From Phytopythium helicoides (taxonomy: Eukaryota > Oomycota > Peronosporomycetes > Pythiales > Pythiaceae): a stretch of 64,000 bases of DNA. Shown here piece by piece: positions 11,502 through 19,449 of this stretch. The stretch is taken from assembly GCA_024867545.1 (NCBI GenBank), contig JANFNE010000007.1, forward strand, positions 806,001-870,000, read 5' to 3'. Position numbers and translations under genes: made by a program. Below the pieces are notes generated by a model. That model was not told the origin of the DNA and did not search any database. It worked only from the letters and a program-made list of their open reading frames with translations. Each line of letters opens with the position of its first letter. Within the stretch, counting starts at the first letter, position 1.

Positions 11502-12536
11502 ATGAAGCGATCAAGTGACCAAGCATCTCTCGAAGAACCCGCAGTGCGCAAGCACCAGCGCCGGGCTCCAGAACTCTTTGATGTGACTTCCATCCGCCGT
11601 CGGGTGGGAGACACAGAGTACTATAAGGAGCGGTTCTTCCGTTGGCGTCGGATCAACAATCGCGATGATCCGGACCAACCTATCACAGCCAAGGCAGACT
11701 CTTGGCGAGCCTTTGTTCGCCTTGAGAACGAGGGCAAGATGGAGCGCTTGCTCAGCAAGACTCCAAGTCACGACAAGGCAGCCCATGGCCTTCGTCGCGG
11801 TAGCGTCTCCAGCGACGCTACAAGCTTGCCTCGTAGCTGCGGACCACGTCGGGAATATCAGACTCGAGAGTCTGTCTCGGTTCCCACGTGTCCGAACTCG
11901 GTGGGTAGCCGCGCCACCGAACTCGGTAGAAGCGTTGACGAGTCAACCGCTTCTTCCCACGAGTCTGTCGGTCCTCGTGACCAACAATCGACTCCACGAT
12001 CCATCGACGCTCTCCCTGATGATCGATCAGAGGAGGTGGGGCTGAACGCGAAAACGATCGAGCGGCTCTGGAAGTGGAAGAGCGCTCATCGTGCGCAGAT
12101 CGAGGCACTGGAAGTTCGCGACGCGGTTCTCGCTGACCGGTGCGACAGCCTCGAGGACCAGCTGAAGGAGCAGGAGTCAATACTTGACTCGCTGTCCGAT
12201 GGTCCAGCCCAGCGTTCGGCATTGGAGTCCCGTTTTGAGCAACGGTTCGAGCAAGTTCAGGCCGAACTTGAGCGACTCCAGAAGACTCAGAAGGCTCGAG
12301 AGGCATTCCATGAGCGTCTGCTTCGCTCTGTGGAGGAGGCAGGGACTGCACTCGAGGTACTTCGTAAGGAGTACCAATCTCGCCTTCTTGCGTTGGAAGC
12401 AGTGAAGGAGGAGTCCTTCGATGTGCTTCAGCGCCTCTATGCCGAGAAGATGCTCCAAGACGATGAGTTGAAGACTCTTCGCCACCAAATGGAGCAACTT
12501 CATGATCGTATGGATCACTCGCGCAAGGCTCACTAG
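11502..12536 (+). CDS. antisense ORF of element A, coiled-coil protein
   Basis: 344 codons on the strand opposite to gag-pol, starting with an ATG 67 bp beyond the LTR. Residues 1-105 lie between the LTR and the pol stop and look like a compact basic domain (YYKERFFRWRRI, DSWRAFVRLENEGKMERLL). Residues ~106-170, opposite the pol chromodomain, are Ser/Arg-rich and low complexity. Residues ~180-344 form a continuous heptad coiled coil, opposite the pol linker between integrase and chromodomain. The reciprocal pattern argues that both strands code. A TATAAAA on the + strand in the adjacent LTR could drive it. Antisense ORFs are known in some plant LTR elements; I recognise no homologue of this one. 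It could regulate or accompany the element (inference), or be a captured host gene. Confidence 0.62.
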   Translation: MKRSSDQASLEEPAVRKHQRRAPELFDVTSIRRRVGDTEYYKERFFRWRRINNRDDPDQPITAKADSWRAFVRLENEGKMERLLSKTPSHDKAAHGLRRGSVSSDATSLPRSCGPRREYQTRESVSVPTCPNSVGSRATELGRSVDESTASSHESVGPRDQQSTPRSIDALPDDRSEEVGLNAKTIERLWKWKSAHRAQIEALEVRDAVLADRCDSLEDQLKEQESILDSLSDGPAQRSALESRFEQRFEQVQAELERLQKTQKAREAFHERLLRSVEEAGTALEVLRKEYQSRLLALEAVKEESFDVLQRLYAEKMLQDDELKTLRHQMEQLHDRMDHSRKAH

Positions 12537-15500
12537 GGTTTGCGGACCCACTTGGAAGGTAAGGCTTTAGTCTGCCCACGTAAAACGTTGGGTGCAGACG
12601 CATGCTCGTTGGGATGTCTAGTGTGTAGGCATCACCATTGCATTTCACCACCGTGAACGGTCCAATGAACCTTGGCAAAAGTTTTGAACTTCCCAGGTTG
12701 GACACTGCATGTTCAGGCAGATTCGCCGAACTAAGCAATACAAGATCATTGACCTTGAAAGATTGCTTGTTCTTCCTTCCACTCTTGTCTGCGTTTTGCT
12801 TTTGCAGATCCTGAGCCTGTGCGATTGCGTCTCGAACAAACCTCACAACGGCTTGTCTCCGCACGACAAAGTCATCGACTAGCTGCTTCTCGCGACCAGT
12901 TAGTTTATCTAACGGTTTCATCGATTCAAAATTGGCATTGAACTCGATGGCAGCATTCAGGTCATCATCTGACTGCGGCGTATTGTCATTCGCCGTAGTC
13001 CCTCCCCCACTTAAGGTAGAGACCTCTCCCACTAGTGACGCTGGTACTCTCGGATGGAGACCGTAGTTCACATAGAATGGGGAGTGACCCGTCGAGACAT
13101 GCGTGGAATTGTTCAACGCAAACTCGCAGAGAGGGAGAAATTCACTCCACTCTCTAAATGACGTAGCGTAACTACGCAATACGTCTTCAAGGACACGATT
13201 CACTCGTTCCGTTTGACCGTCCGTTTCAGGGTGCGCCGCTGTTGACATAGACAGCTTGGTGCCCAACAATTTGAACAATGCGCGCCAAAACTTGGATGTG
13301 AAGCGGGTGTCACGGTCTGACACGATCTCAGTTGGTAAGCCGTGCAAACGGAATACCACATCCAAAAAGACCTTGGCTGTCTTCTCGGCTGAGATCTTGT
13401 CCGAAACAGGAGCAAGATGGACCATCTTGCTGAATCGGTCCACAAACACCAGGATCCCATTCCTGCGGTGCTTGTCTCGTGGAAGTCCGAATATAAAATC
13501 CATGCTCACGGACCTCCAACTGTCCTGAGGGACAGGCAATGAACGAAGTGGGGCCTGCGTGGAGCCTGAAGGCTTCACTCGCTGGCAGATCTCACAGGTC
13601 TTCACATACTTGCGAACCCACTTGTACATGTGTGGCCAGTAGTAATCTCGGGAAAGACTGAGAAATGTCTTCTCTCGTCCGAGATGGCCACCCGAAGGGC
13701 TGTCATGATACTCATACAAGAGTCGATGACGCACACCTTCATCATTGGGAACAACAACTCGTTCTGTATCCCCATCTTCAACCGCGTAGTACAACAACCC
13801 ATTGTGTACTCGAAAGCGGTGAACGCGCGATCTTGTTCGTGCTGGGAGACCTTGCAGTGCCTTGTCAGAGGGATTCTTGAAATACTTGAGCAAGTCCTGA
13901 CAGGTCTCGTCAGACTTGTATCCCTCGATGATGTCTTCGCGCACTGAAGTCGAAGCTTGAACTGCGATCGCTTGAACATCTTCGCAGAGTCGACACGCTT
14001 CATCCGGATCCTCGTTCTTGGACTTGGGATCATAGTCCGGACGTCTTGACAAGGCGTCGGCTAGGATGTTCATCTTGCCTGGCTTGTAGTGCACAACAAA
14101 GTTGTACTCCGCAAAGAAGGAGAGCCACCTAGCCATCCTTTGGGACAAGTGAGGAGTCTTTGTCGCTGTTCGCAGCGACGCATGATCTGTGTAGATCGCA
14201 AAGCGCTCCTCGCCAAGCAAGTATACACGGAACTTGACTAAGGCATACTTCATTGCAAGAAGTTCCTTGTCATGAACTGGGTAGTTCCGTTCTGCGGGTC
14301 GGAGTTGTCGTGATTGATACGACACTACTCGCTCTCGGCCCTCATCATCGTGTTGCATCAAAGCGCAACCGATGGCATAGTCGCTTGCATCACAGACGAC
14401 GTGGAACGGCTTGTCGTGGTTCGGAAGAGCCAGCACAGGAGCTTCACGAAGACTCCTCTTGACCTCTTCGAACGCCGCTTGGTGATCTTCAGACCACTTC
14501 CACTCAACGTCTTTCTTCAACAGTTGTGTGAGAGGCTGCACTAACGCTGCATAATTGCGTGTGTACTTGTGCAAGTAGTTGGCCAGACCCAACCACTGTC
14601 GTAGCTGTTTGATGTTCTTAGGCACGGGCCAATCATCAATAGCTTTGACCTTCTCCGGATCGACTCGAACACCGTTCTTTCCCACAAAGCAACCGAGAAC
14701 AGGAATCTCAGGGGCAAAGAACACGCACTTTTTCAAGTTTGCGTAGAGCTTGTTCTCTCGCATGACCTGGAATACTTGACGAAGATGACCAAGATGAACA
14801 TCAACATCAGATCTTCCGTCCACGGCCTTACTATGAACGAATATATCGTCAAAGTAACTTGGTGCAAATGTTCGCAAAGGGCGAAGAACATTCGTGACCA
14901 TGCGATTGAAAGTCGCAGGTGCATTCTTCAGTCCTTGTGGCATCACTAACCATTCCCACAGCATACCACTCGGGGTACTCACTGCGGTTAGTGGGACATC
15001 GCTTTCGCGCATTCGAAGCTGATAGAATCCATCCTTCAGATCGATCGCACTGAAAACGGTGCTGCCAACCATTCCATCAAGGATCATGTCCTTGCGTGGA
15101 ACCGGAGTCTGAGCGGGAATGGTTGCGTCGTTCAGCTTGTTGAAAGCATGAACGATGCGCCATCCGCCAGTCGCCTTCTTCACACAGAAAGTGGGGCTGC
15201 AGTGCGGGGACTTGCTTTCTCGCACATGACCAGCCTTTGCGCGTTGTGCAAAGAACTCGTCGATCGCATCGACTTGCTCCTTTGGCAACGGCCACTGTCT
15301 AGTGATACAGTACTTCGTGCCAGGAAGTACATCAATCTCATGACGAATGCCTCTGTCGAACGGCAGTTCGTCCGGCACCTTGTCGGGGAATATGTCCTCA
15401 AACTCCCGGACTAGCTCATACACGGGGTTCTCCTTGAGGGCATCCCATGACTGCTCCTCGAACCTTTCCTTCCGTGTCTTCTCGTGCAACACTTCAGCAT

Positions 15501-16695
15501 CCAGACTTGATGCTGTGTTGACGAGGTCTTCGTCGATTGCCTCAACAATCGCACAAAGCTGCGAAATTTCGCCTTTCGCCAGGCTACGCATAAGCGCCTT
15601 CTTGCTCATCACGGGCAAGGAAACCAAATCTTCGACTGAACTTGGAGGATTTTCAATCTTCACGTGACGGAACACATCGACGTCACCATCTTCACCGTAG
15701 ACCACGACGTTCGCATAACTGCTTGTGATGCCTCTCTGTGGGTCACCACCTTCATCGCCTTGACTCGCATCTTGATCAGGGATGCTTGACGACGGAAAAC
15801 TCTCTTCGTCGGGTTTCTTCATATCTTGGGAAGGATCTTCACACTTCACGCCATGACGAGCTTTCTCGTCACCAATGGCAAAGGAGACAGTCTTTTTCTG
15901 GCGCCTGACTGCTCCACCTCCAGTAGTCGTCTCGGGCTTGTCTTGTGGGATTGAGGGGCCATCGCACTCCTGAGTCCCATTCGACGCATCTTCCACAGAC
16001 GCATACGCCCAAATCACTTCACCTGCTGCAACGCAGCCCAGGTCTTCGTTGACACTCTTGTCGACGGAAATCTTCATCTTCATCCAGTCAATGCGAGGTT
16101 GGTAACGCTTCAACCATGGCATGCCCAGGATGATGTCAAACTTGTCATCGAGATCGAGGAGAATGAAATCGTCCTCGCCTCGGAAATCTTCAAACTCGAT
16201 TGCCAAGCGCACGGTTCGCTTCGGCATCTTCACAGTCGACCCATTGGCCAACCGAACAACCATATCTTTCGTCGCATCGTGAGGAGTCTTGTCACTCCCG
16301 ATCACGACTTTCGCTCGAACAAAATTATTCGACGCTCCAGTGTCAACCAAAGCACGTAGAGGCGTTTCAATACCATCTACATGAACTTTGAGCATGATCA
16401 GAGCAGTGCTCTGACTGACACTCCCATCACTCCTTGTGGAAACTGCACGTGCCTCATGCACATCGGGGCCAGAGTCCTGTGTCTCCACAACATTCACAGT
16501 CCTCTTGTCGGGCCCAGTAGGGAGCCCCGCCCCTACTGGTCGTTCCCGTTTTTTGACCCTTGGGAACGGTCGAACCGGCGGCCGAAATTTCGGTTGCTGT
16601 TCTGGTTCGAACGCGATCCTTGTGTCTCTTGCCGATTCGGCAAGGACATCTTGCAGTTTCGAGCGATATGACCTGGCTTCCCGCAACGGAAACAT
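11818..16695 (-). CDS. pol: element A pol polyprotein (PR-RT-RH-IN-chromodomain)
   Basis: An open frame of 1,625 codons, expressed by -1 frameshifting from gag at 16548-16554; codons upstream of that site are probably not used in this frame. Domains by ORF residue: aspartic protease near 117 (ALVDTGAS), reverse transcriptase about 480-690 with YFDDIF at about 617, RNase H from about 765 (CDASDYAIG), integrase HHCC zinc domain about 1000-1045 and DDE core with D near 1066 and E near 1163, a C-terminal GPF/Y-like module to about 1375, a Pro/Ser/Glu/Arg-rich linker about 1380-1555, and a chromodomain about 1567-1622. Chromodomains in this clade bind methylated histones and steer integration to heterochromatin, which fits insertion in a satellite-embedded element. 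No break is visible. Confidence 0.96.
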   Translation of the reverse strand: MFPLREARSYRSKLQDVLAESARDTRIAFEPEQQPKFRPPVRPFPRVKKRERPVGAGLPTGPDKRTVNVVETQDSGPDVHEARAVSTRSDGSVSQSTALIMLKVHVDGIETPLRALVDTGASNNFVRAKVVIGSDKTPHDATKDMVVRLANGSTVKMPKRTVRLAIEFEDFRGEDDFILLDLDDKFDIILGMPWLKRYQPRIDWMKMKISVDKSVNEDLGCVAAGEVIWAYASVEDASNGTQECDGPSIPQDKPETTTGGGAVRRQKKTVSFAIGDEKARHGVKCEDPSQDMKKPDEESFPSSSIPDQDASQGDEGGDPQRGITSSYANVVVYGEDGDVDVFRHVKIENPPSSVEDLVSLPVMSKKALMRSLAKGEISQLCAIVEAIDEDLVNTASSLDAEVLHEKTRKERFEEQSWDALKENPVYELVREFEDIFPDKVPDELPFDRGIRHEIDVLPGTKYCITRQWPLPKEQVDAIDEFFAQRAKAGHVRESKSPHCSPTFCVKKATGGWRIVHAFNKLNDATIPAQTPVPRKDMILDGMVGSTVFSAIDLKDGFYQLRMRESDVPLTAVSTPSGMLWEWLVMPQGLKNAPATFNRMVTNVLRPLRTFAPSYFDDIFVHSKAVDGRSDVDVHLGHLRQVFQVMRENKLYANLKKCVFFAPEIPVLGCFVGKNGVRVDPEKVKAIDDWPVPKNIKQLRQWLGLANYLHKYTRNYAALVQPLTQLLKKDVEWKWSEDHQAAFEEVKRSLREAPVLALPNHDKPFHVVCDASDYAIGCALMQHDDEGRERVVSYQSRQLRPAERNYPVHDKELLAMKYALVKFRVYLLGEERFAIYTDHASLRTATKTPHLSQRMARWLSFFAEYNFVVHYKPGKMNILADALSRRPDYDPKSKNEDPDEACRLCEDVQAIAVQASTSVREDIIEGYKSDETCQDLLKYFKNPSDKALQGLPARTRSRVHRFRVHNGLLYYAVEDGDTERVVVPNDEGVRHRLLYEYHDSPSGGHLGREKTFLSLSRDYYWPHMYKWVRKYVKTCEICQRVKPSGSTQAPLRSLPVPQDSWRSVSMDFIFGLPRDKHRRNGILVFVDRFSKMVHLAPVSDKISAEKTAKVFLDVVFRLHGLPTEIVSDRDTRFTSKFWRALFKLLGTKLSMSTAAHPETDGQTERVNRVLEDVLRSYATSFREWSEFLPLCEFALNNSTHVSTGHSPFYVNYGLHPRVPASLVGEVSTLSGGGTTANDNTPQSDDDLNAAIEFNANFESMKPLDKLTGREKQLVDDFVVRRQAVVRFVRDAIAQAQDLQKQNADKSGRKNKQSFKVNDLVLLSSANLPEHAVSNLGSSKLLPRFIGPFTVVKCNGDAYTLDIPTSMRLHPTFYVGRLKPYLPSGSANPSEPCASDPYDHEVAPFGGEESSTHRLGASSRHRGAEAHRRTPPSLLPTQEGEIGTPYEVPRVQSLPPPQSEADAHGMPLEPSESSGVAQVRPELARTVAQNGTPMPNAGLDHRTASQVLTPAPSAGPRGCRTGQREPRRELPVPRSAHDERSSTSRAARSFSRSAPPPLIDHQGERRWIVESIVGHEDRQTRGKKRLTRQRFYRVRWRGYPPSSDTWEPRQTLESDIPDVVRSYEASL
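16514..16554 (-). promoter_or_regulatory. -1 programmed ribosomal frameshift signal, gag to pol
   Basis: On the - strand the gag codons TCA AAA AAC contain the canonical slippery heptamer A AAA AAC (16554 to 16548) in the correct phase. After an 8-nt spacer, arms CCAGTAGGG (16539-16531) and CCCTACTGG (16522-16514) form a perfect 9-bp stem with an 8-nt GC-rich loop. The gag stop TAG (16535-16533) lies in the stem. Slipping back one base continues as KKRERPVGAG in the pol frame. All three classic parts (heptamer, 5-9-nt spacer, stable structure) are present. Confidence 0.88.
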
Positions 16696-17576
16696 TTCCC
16701 ATCGTTGCGAGGGCGCTTGTTGTCGGTATGTTGGACATACGACAGATCCATCGGCTCTGGTCCATTGTTAGCCGGCGACGTCACGCGGACTTGACGTGGA
16801 ACTGGTCCACCGAACTTGGCTTGCTTGATGCTGAATTCTTCTTGCATCGCTCTCTCGATGGCTTGATCCAGCGTCGTCGGGTACTCGCGGAACAGTTGGT
16901 TCCGGATTGGTCCATCGTCCAGACCGGCCATGAATGTGACAACTTGTGTTGCCATGTCGATCGGCTGATCCACAATGCACGACACGAGATATCGTGCGCG
17001 TTGTGCATACGAGTGGAGGTCTTGGCGTCCTTGTCGAAGCTTGAGAAACTCGGCACGAGCACGGAACTCGCTCTGCGGAGGCTCGAACGCGCGCTTCAAC
17101 TCTTGCTTGAAGTCGTCGAGGTTGTAGAAGCATGTTGGCTCCGCCAAACGCTTCCCAAACGCCCAACTCTTCGCTCGACCCGCAAGGTTGGACATTGCAA
17201 ACAACACTTGCTGCGTCGGGTCCCGGAGCTGTCTTGCAGTTACCGCTGCATCCAACTCAACGAACCATCTCGCCAGAGGTTCGTTCTCTCCGCCACGATA
17301 CGGGGAGATGTCGAGCTTCAGAGGCATTACTCTCATCGTCGAGACAGGAGTTGCGGGCTGTCGACGAGAGTCCATGACCTCATGGTGCATGAAGCTCACT
17401 GCCGCGCTTCGCTGCTCATCCGGAGAGGCTGATCTCAACAGTGTGATCACAGCTGCCTCACCGATGACTGCGCTCATCCGCTCGAGGGCTGCCCACTCAT
17501 GACCGGACAAATGAGGAAACTGCTCATTCGTCAGCGTCACTTGGTCTTCGTGCAGCACACTCGTCGGAGTCTCCAT
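16533..17576 (-). CDS. gag: element A gag polyprotein
   Basis: 347 codons from the ATG at 17576; the frame is open upstream to 17651, but only a TTG is available there. The middle (about residues 85-250) is a retrotransposon capsid region with the typical W-F-x-E-L-D...D..F...F stretch and an HSYAQRARYL motif. Near residue 295 is a CCHC zinc knuckle (CFRCGKPGHIARNC) for RNA binding, followed by an Asn/Arg/Gln-rich tail. It ends at a TAG inside the frameshift hairpin, overlapping the pol frame by 163 bp. It forms the virus-like particle of the element. Confidence 0.93.
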   Translation of the reverse strand: METPTSVLHEDQVTLTNEQFPHLSGHEWAALERMSAVIGEAAVITLLRSASPDEQRSAAVSFMHHEVMDSRRQPATPVSTMRVMPLKLDISPYRGGENEPLARWFVELDAAVTARQLRDPTQQVLFAMSNLAGRAKSWAFGKRLAEPTCFYNLDDFKQELKRAFEPPQSEFRARAEFLKLRQGRQDLHSYAQRARYLVSCIVDQPIDMATQVVTFMAGLDDGPIRNQLFREYPTTLDQAIERAMQEEFSIKQAKFGGPVPRQVRVTSPANNGPEPMDLSYVQHTDNKRPRNDGKCFRCGKPGHIARNCKMSLPNRQETQGSRSNQNSNRNFGRRFDRSQGSKNGNDQ

Positions 17577-17726
17577 CCCTTCTGCTGTCTGCGCAATAGA
17601 CAGGGAGAGTCTTGAAAGGAAGTGCACAAAGGGCGAAAGCCTCTTTGTCAATCCTCTTCTAGAGCAGGGTTCACGAAGTGCTCAGCGCAACTTCGGCAAT
17701 CCCTTCTAGGAAGGTCGCAGGAAGGA

Positions 17727-17744
17727 CCTCTCAAAGTGCTACCA
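17727..17744 (-). promoter_or_regulatory. candidate primer-binding site of element A
   Basis: Two bases after the 5' LTR, reading the - strand, comes TGGTAGCACTTTGAGAGG. The first eight bases would pair with the 3' end of an initiator-methionine tRNA as known in other eukaryotes; the rest does not clearly fit. The oomycete tRNA sequence is not available here. Confidence 0.5.
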
Positions 17745-17746
17745 GG

Positions 17747-18358
17747 TGTAATGGGGCGCTGTCCACGACAGTCCCCAAAACACGGCACACACGCTTGCGC
17801 TTGAGGAAGACTTGGCCTCTCCCGACTTGGAGGGAGGAGGAGGGAGACTTGAGATGAAGGCGGTAAATTTGCAACTGAATTGAAAAGCTTATGGTTCCTG
17901 AATCCTACGAGCATAAAACCACTAGGGTCCTATGGGGTTAAATGCAATCAACCTACAAATGCAATATAAAACCTTGGGTTGAATCAGGTTGAACTTGAAG
18001 CTTGGACCAGGAGAATGTTCTCCAACTTGAACTTGAACTTGAGCTTCGGGTTCTTCAACAAAGAACCTCTCTCTCGCCACGTGGCACGTTGTGATTGGTT
18101 GAAACCACGAACATGTACCCACAATGACACGTCGGCTTCGTCACTAGAGAGAAATCCAGCAGGAACCATCTTCATGCACAGAGACACGTGTGCAGAGAGC
18201 ACTCGAGAATGCTTCAAGAACATTCCGTGCGGTCGCAATCATTGATTGCTCCCGTGAGTGTGTCTCACACCAGTCTGCTGCCACAGACACCAGTCTGCTG
18301 TCACAGACACCAATCTGTGACCAGATTGTGTCATGTAATGGACATGGGGCCCATTACA
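17747..18358 (-). repeat. element A 5' LTR
   Basis: 612 bp, apparently identical to 10823-11434, with the same inverted ends. It drives - strand transcription of gag-pol. Followed by the GCAGC duplication at 18359-18363. Confidence 0.95.
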
Positions 18359-18363
18359 GCAGC
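18359..18363. repeat. target-site duplication of element A, right (GCAGC)
   Basis: Second copy of GCAGC; the LTR of B continues directly after it. Confidence 0.95.
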
Positions 18364-18686
18364 CAGCACTTTGGTATAGCCGTCACTATACTATACAAGT
18401 CTAAGAGAAAACAGATTTATCTAGGGTTTTCTATAGGATAGTGGATGGTAGATGATTGCACTGTCGCACAACGCGGAGGGATGACCCGCCAACAGTGCAG
18501 TCACAAGGAGATATTAGGCAGGGCGATATCTGAGCACGAATGAGTGGCTCTGAGAGCGCGTAGGAAGCATAACTGGCCCTGGCCGATCAATCTCACTTCT
18601 CCTTTTGCCTCAAGCTACGCATCGCCTCCTCCCCCATCTTAGTGACCAAGTCACTTTCAAGCCCAGTACTCTCGCCTACTGTTACA
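18364..18686 (+). repeat. element B 5' LTR, second fragment
   Basis: 323 bp matching the 3' LTR from its base 56 to its end (...CTACTGTTACA), with about five substitutions. Contains two ACTATAC/TATACAAG-type AT-rich motifs that could serve as core promoter. Together with 10768-10822 it restores 378 bp, the exact length of the 3' LTR. Confidence 0.95.
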
Positions 18687-19075
18687 TAGTAGCGCTCGTC
18701 GGTCCGTCCAAGCGTCGATCTGCCTGAGAGTGGCCACATAGTGGGAAGCTCAGACGGCAGTGTCAAGTCTGCGATCTGCTGGAGTGGCCACATCGTGGGA
18801 AGCTCCATATAGCAGTGTCAAGGGGTATTTGCCTGGGTTGCCTTTTAGCACGAACTTTTACGTTCGGTGGCTAGTGGTGTGGTTGCGCTCTCGTAGTGGC
18901 ATACACAATCGGAACTCCTTCGTTGGGTCTGTGGTTTAGTGCTTCCTTCGGGCTTTGCCTTGTTGGATCCCTGTCCCGCCATCGGAAACACGGAGAATAA
19001 CATCCGGTTATTGCCCATCGAAAGTCGCTTGATCTACACTCATTGCTACTGATCTGTTTAAGCGTGTTCCATTGC
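18687..19075 (+). other. element B leader, with weak primer-site candidate
   Basis: Untranslated leader of B. Directly after the LTR is TAGTAGCGCTCGTCGG, which matches an initiator-Met primer site (TGGTAGCG in yeasts) only if one mismatch at the second base is allowed. A 27-bp stretch (GTGGCCACATAGTGGGAAGC versus GTGGCCACATCGTGGGAAGC) is repeated near 18730 and 18784. Confidence 0.45.
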
Positions 19076-19372
19076 ATGGGTAAGCGTAAGACGCGTGAAC
19101 CCGAAGCACCTTTTGTCAATTCGACAGAGTCGTTGACCGATCGTAACGAAACGCTTGACAAGATCCGCAAGGACTTGTGGCTAACGACGGTCAAGCAGCT
19201 TAAGCTGGTGCAGCTCTTGCGGAACGAGATTCCCGACTGCAAAAACTCTGACGCGCGCAACGTCGTTCACGACACGTCAGAGCTGTTGAAGCGACGCATC
19301 GAGCAAGTGCAATCCATCTTGGAGGCTTCTTTCGACCACAGCATTCAGCTGTATAAGAAGCGTAGGCTTTAG
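19076..19372 (+). CDS. small ORF upstream of gag in element B
   Basis: 98 codons from ATG 19076, ending 77 bp before the gag-pol start, in the leader of B. The product is highly charged and predicted helical, with a leucine-rich central part (LWLTTVKQLKLVQLLRNEI), a second helix (VVHDTSELLKRRIEQVQSIL) and a basic end (LYKKRRL). It has no zinc knuckle or enzymatic motif and I recognise no family. Position and intactness suggest an extra gene of the element, perhaps translated first from the genomic RNA; it might instead be a non-coding open stretch. Confidence 0.45.
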   Translation: MGKRKTREPEAPFVNSTESLTDRNETLDKIRKDLWLTTVKQLKLVQLLRNEIPDCKNSDARNVVHDTSELLKRRIEQVQSILEASFDHSIQLYKKRRL

Positions 19373-19449
19373 AGCACTTTGTAATATCAAGTAGCTTTTA
19401 GCCTAGTTGATTGAATTTTTAGGTTACGGGTAGAGAAGTCCAGTTGTTC

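Larger units (their letters stand above)
10823..18358 (-). mobile_element. Ty3/gypsy chromovirus A, full length, nested in B
   Basis: A 7,536-bp LTR retrotransposon on the - strand with 612-bp LTRs at 17747-18358 (5') and 10823-11434 (3'). The LTRs begin TGTAATGG and end CCATTACA and look identical wherever compared. It carries gag and pol in overlapping frames with a -1 frameshift signal, a C-terminal chromodomain, and a large ORF on the opposite strand at the 3' end. Both flanks show the 5-bp duplication GCAGC (10818-10822 and 18359-18363) taken from the LTR of B. All main frames are open, so it is a young and possibly active copy. Confidence 0.96.
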
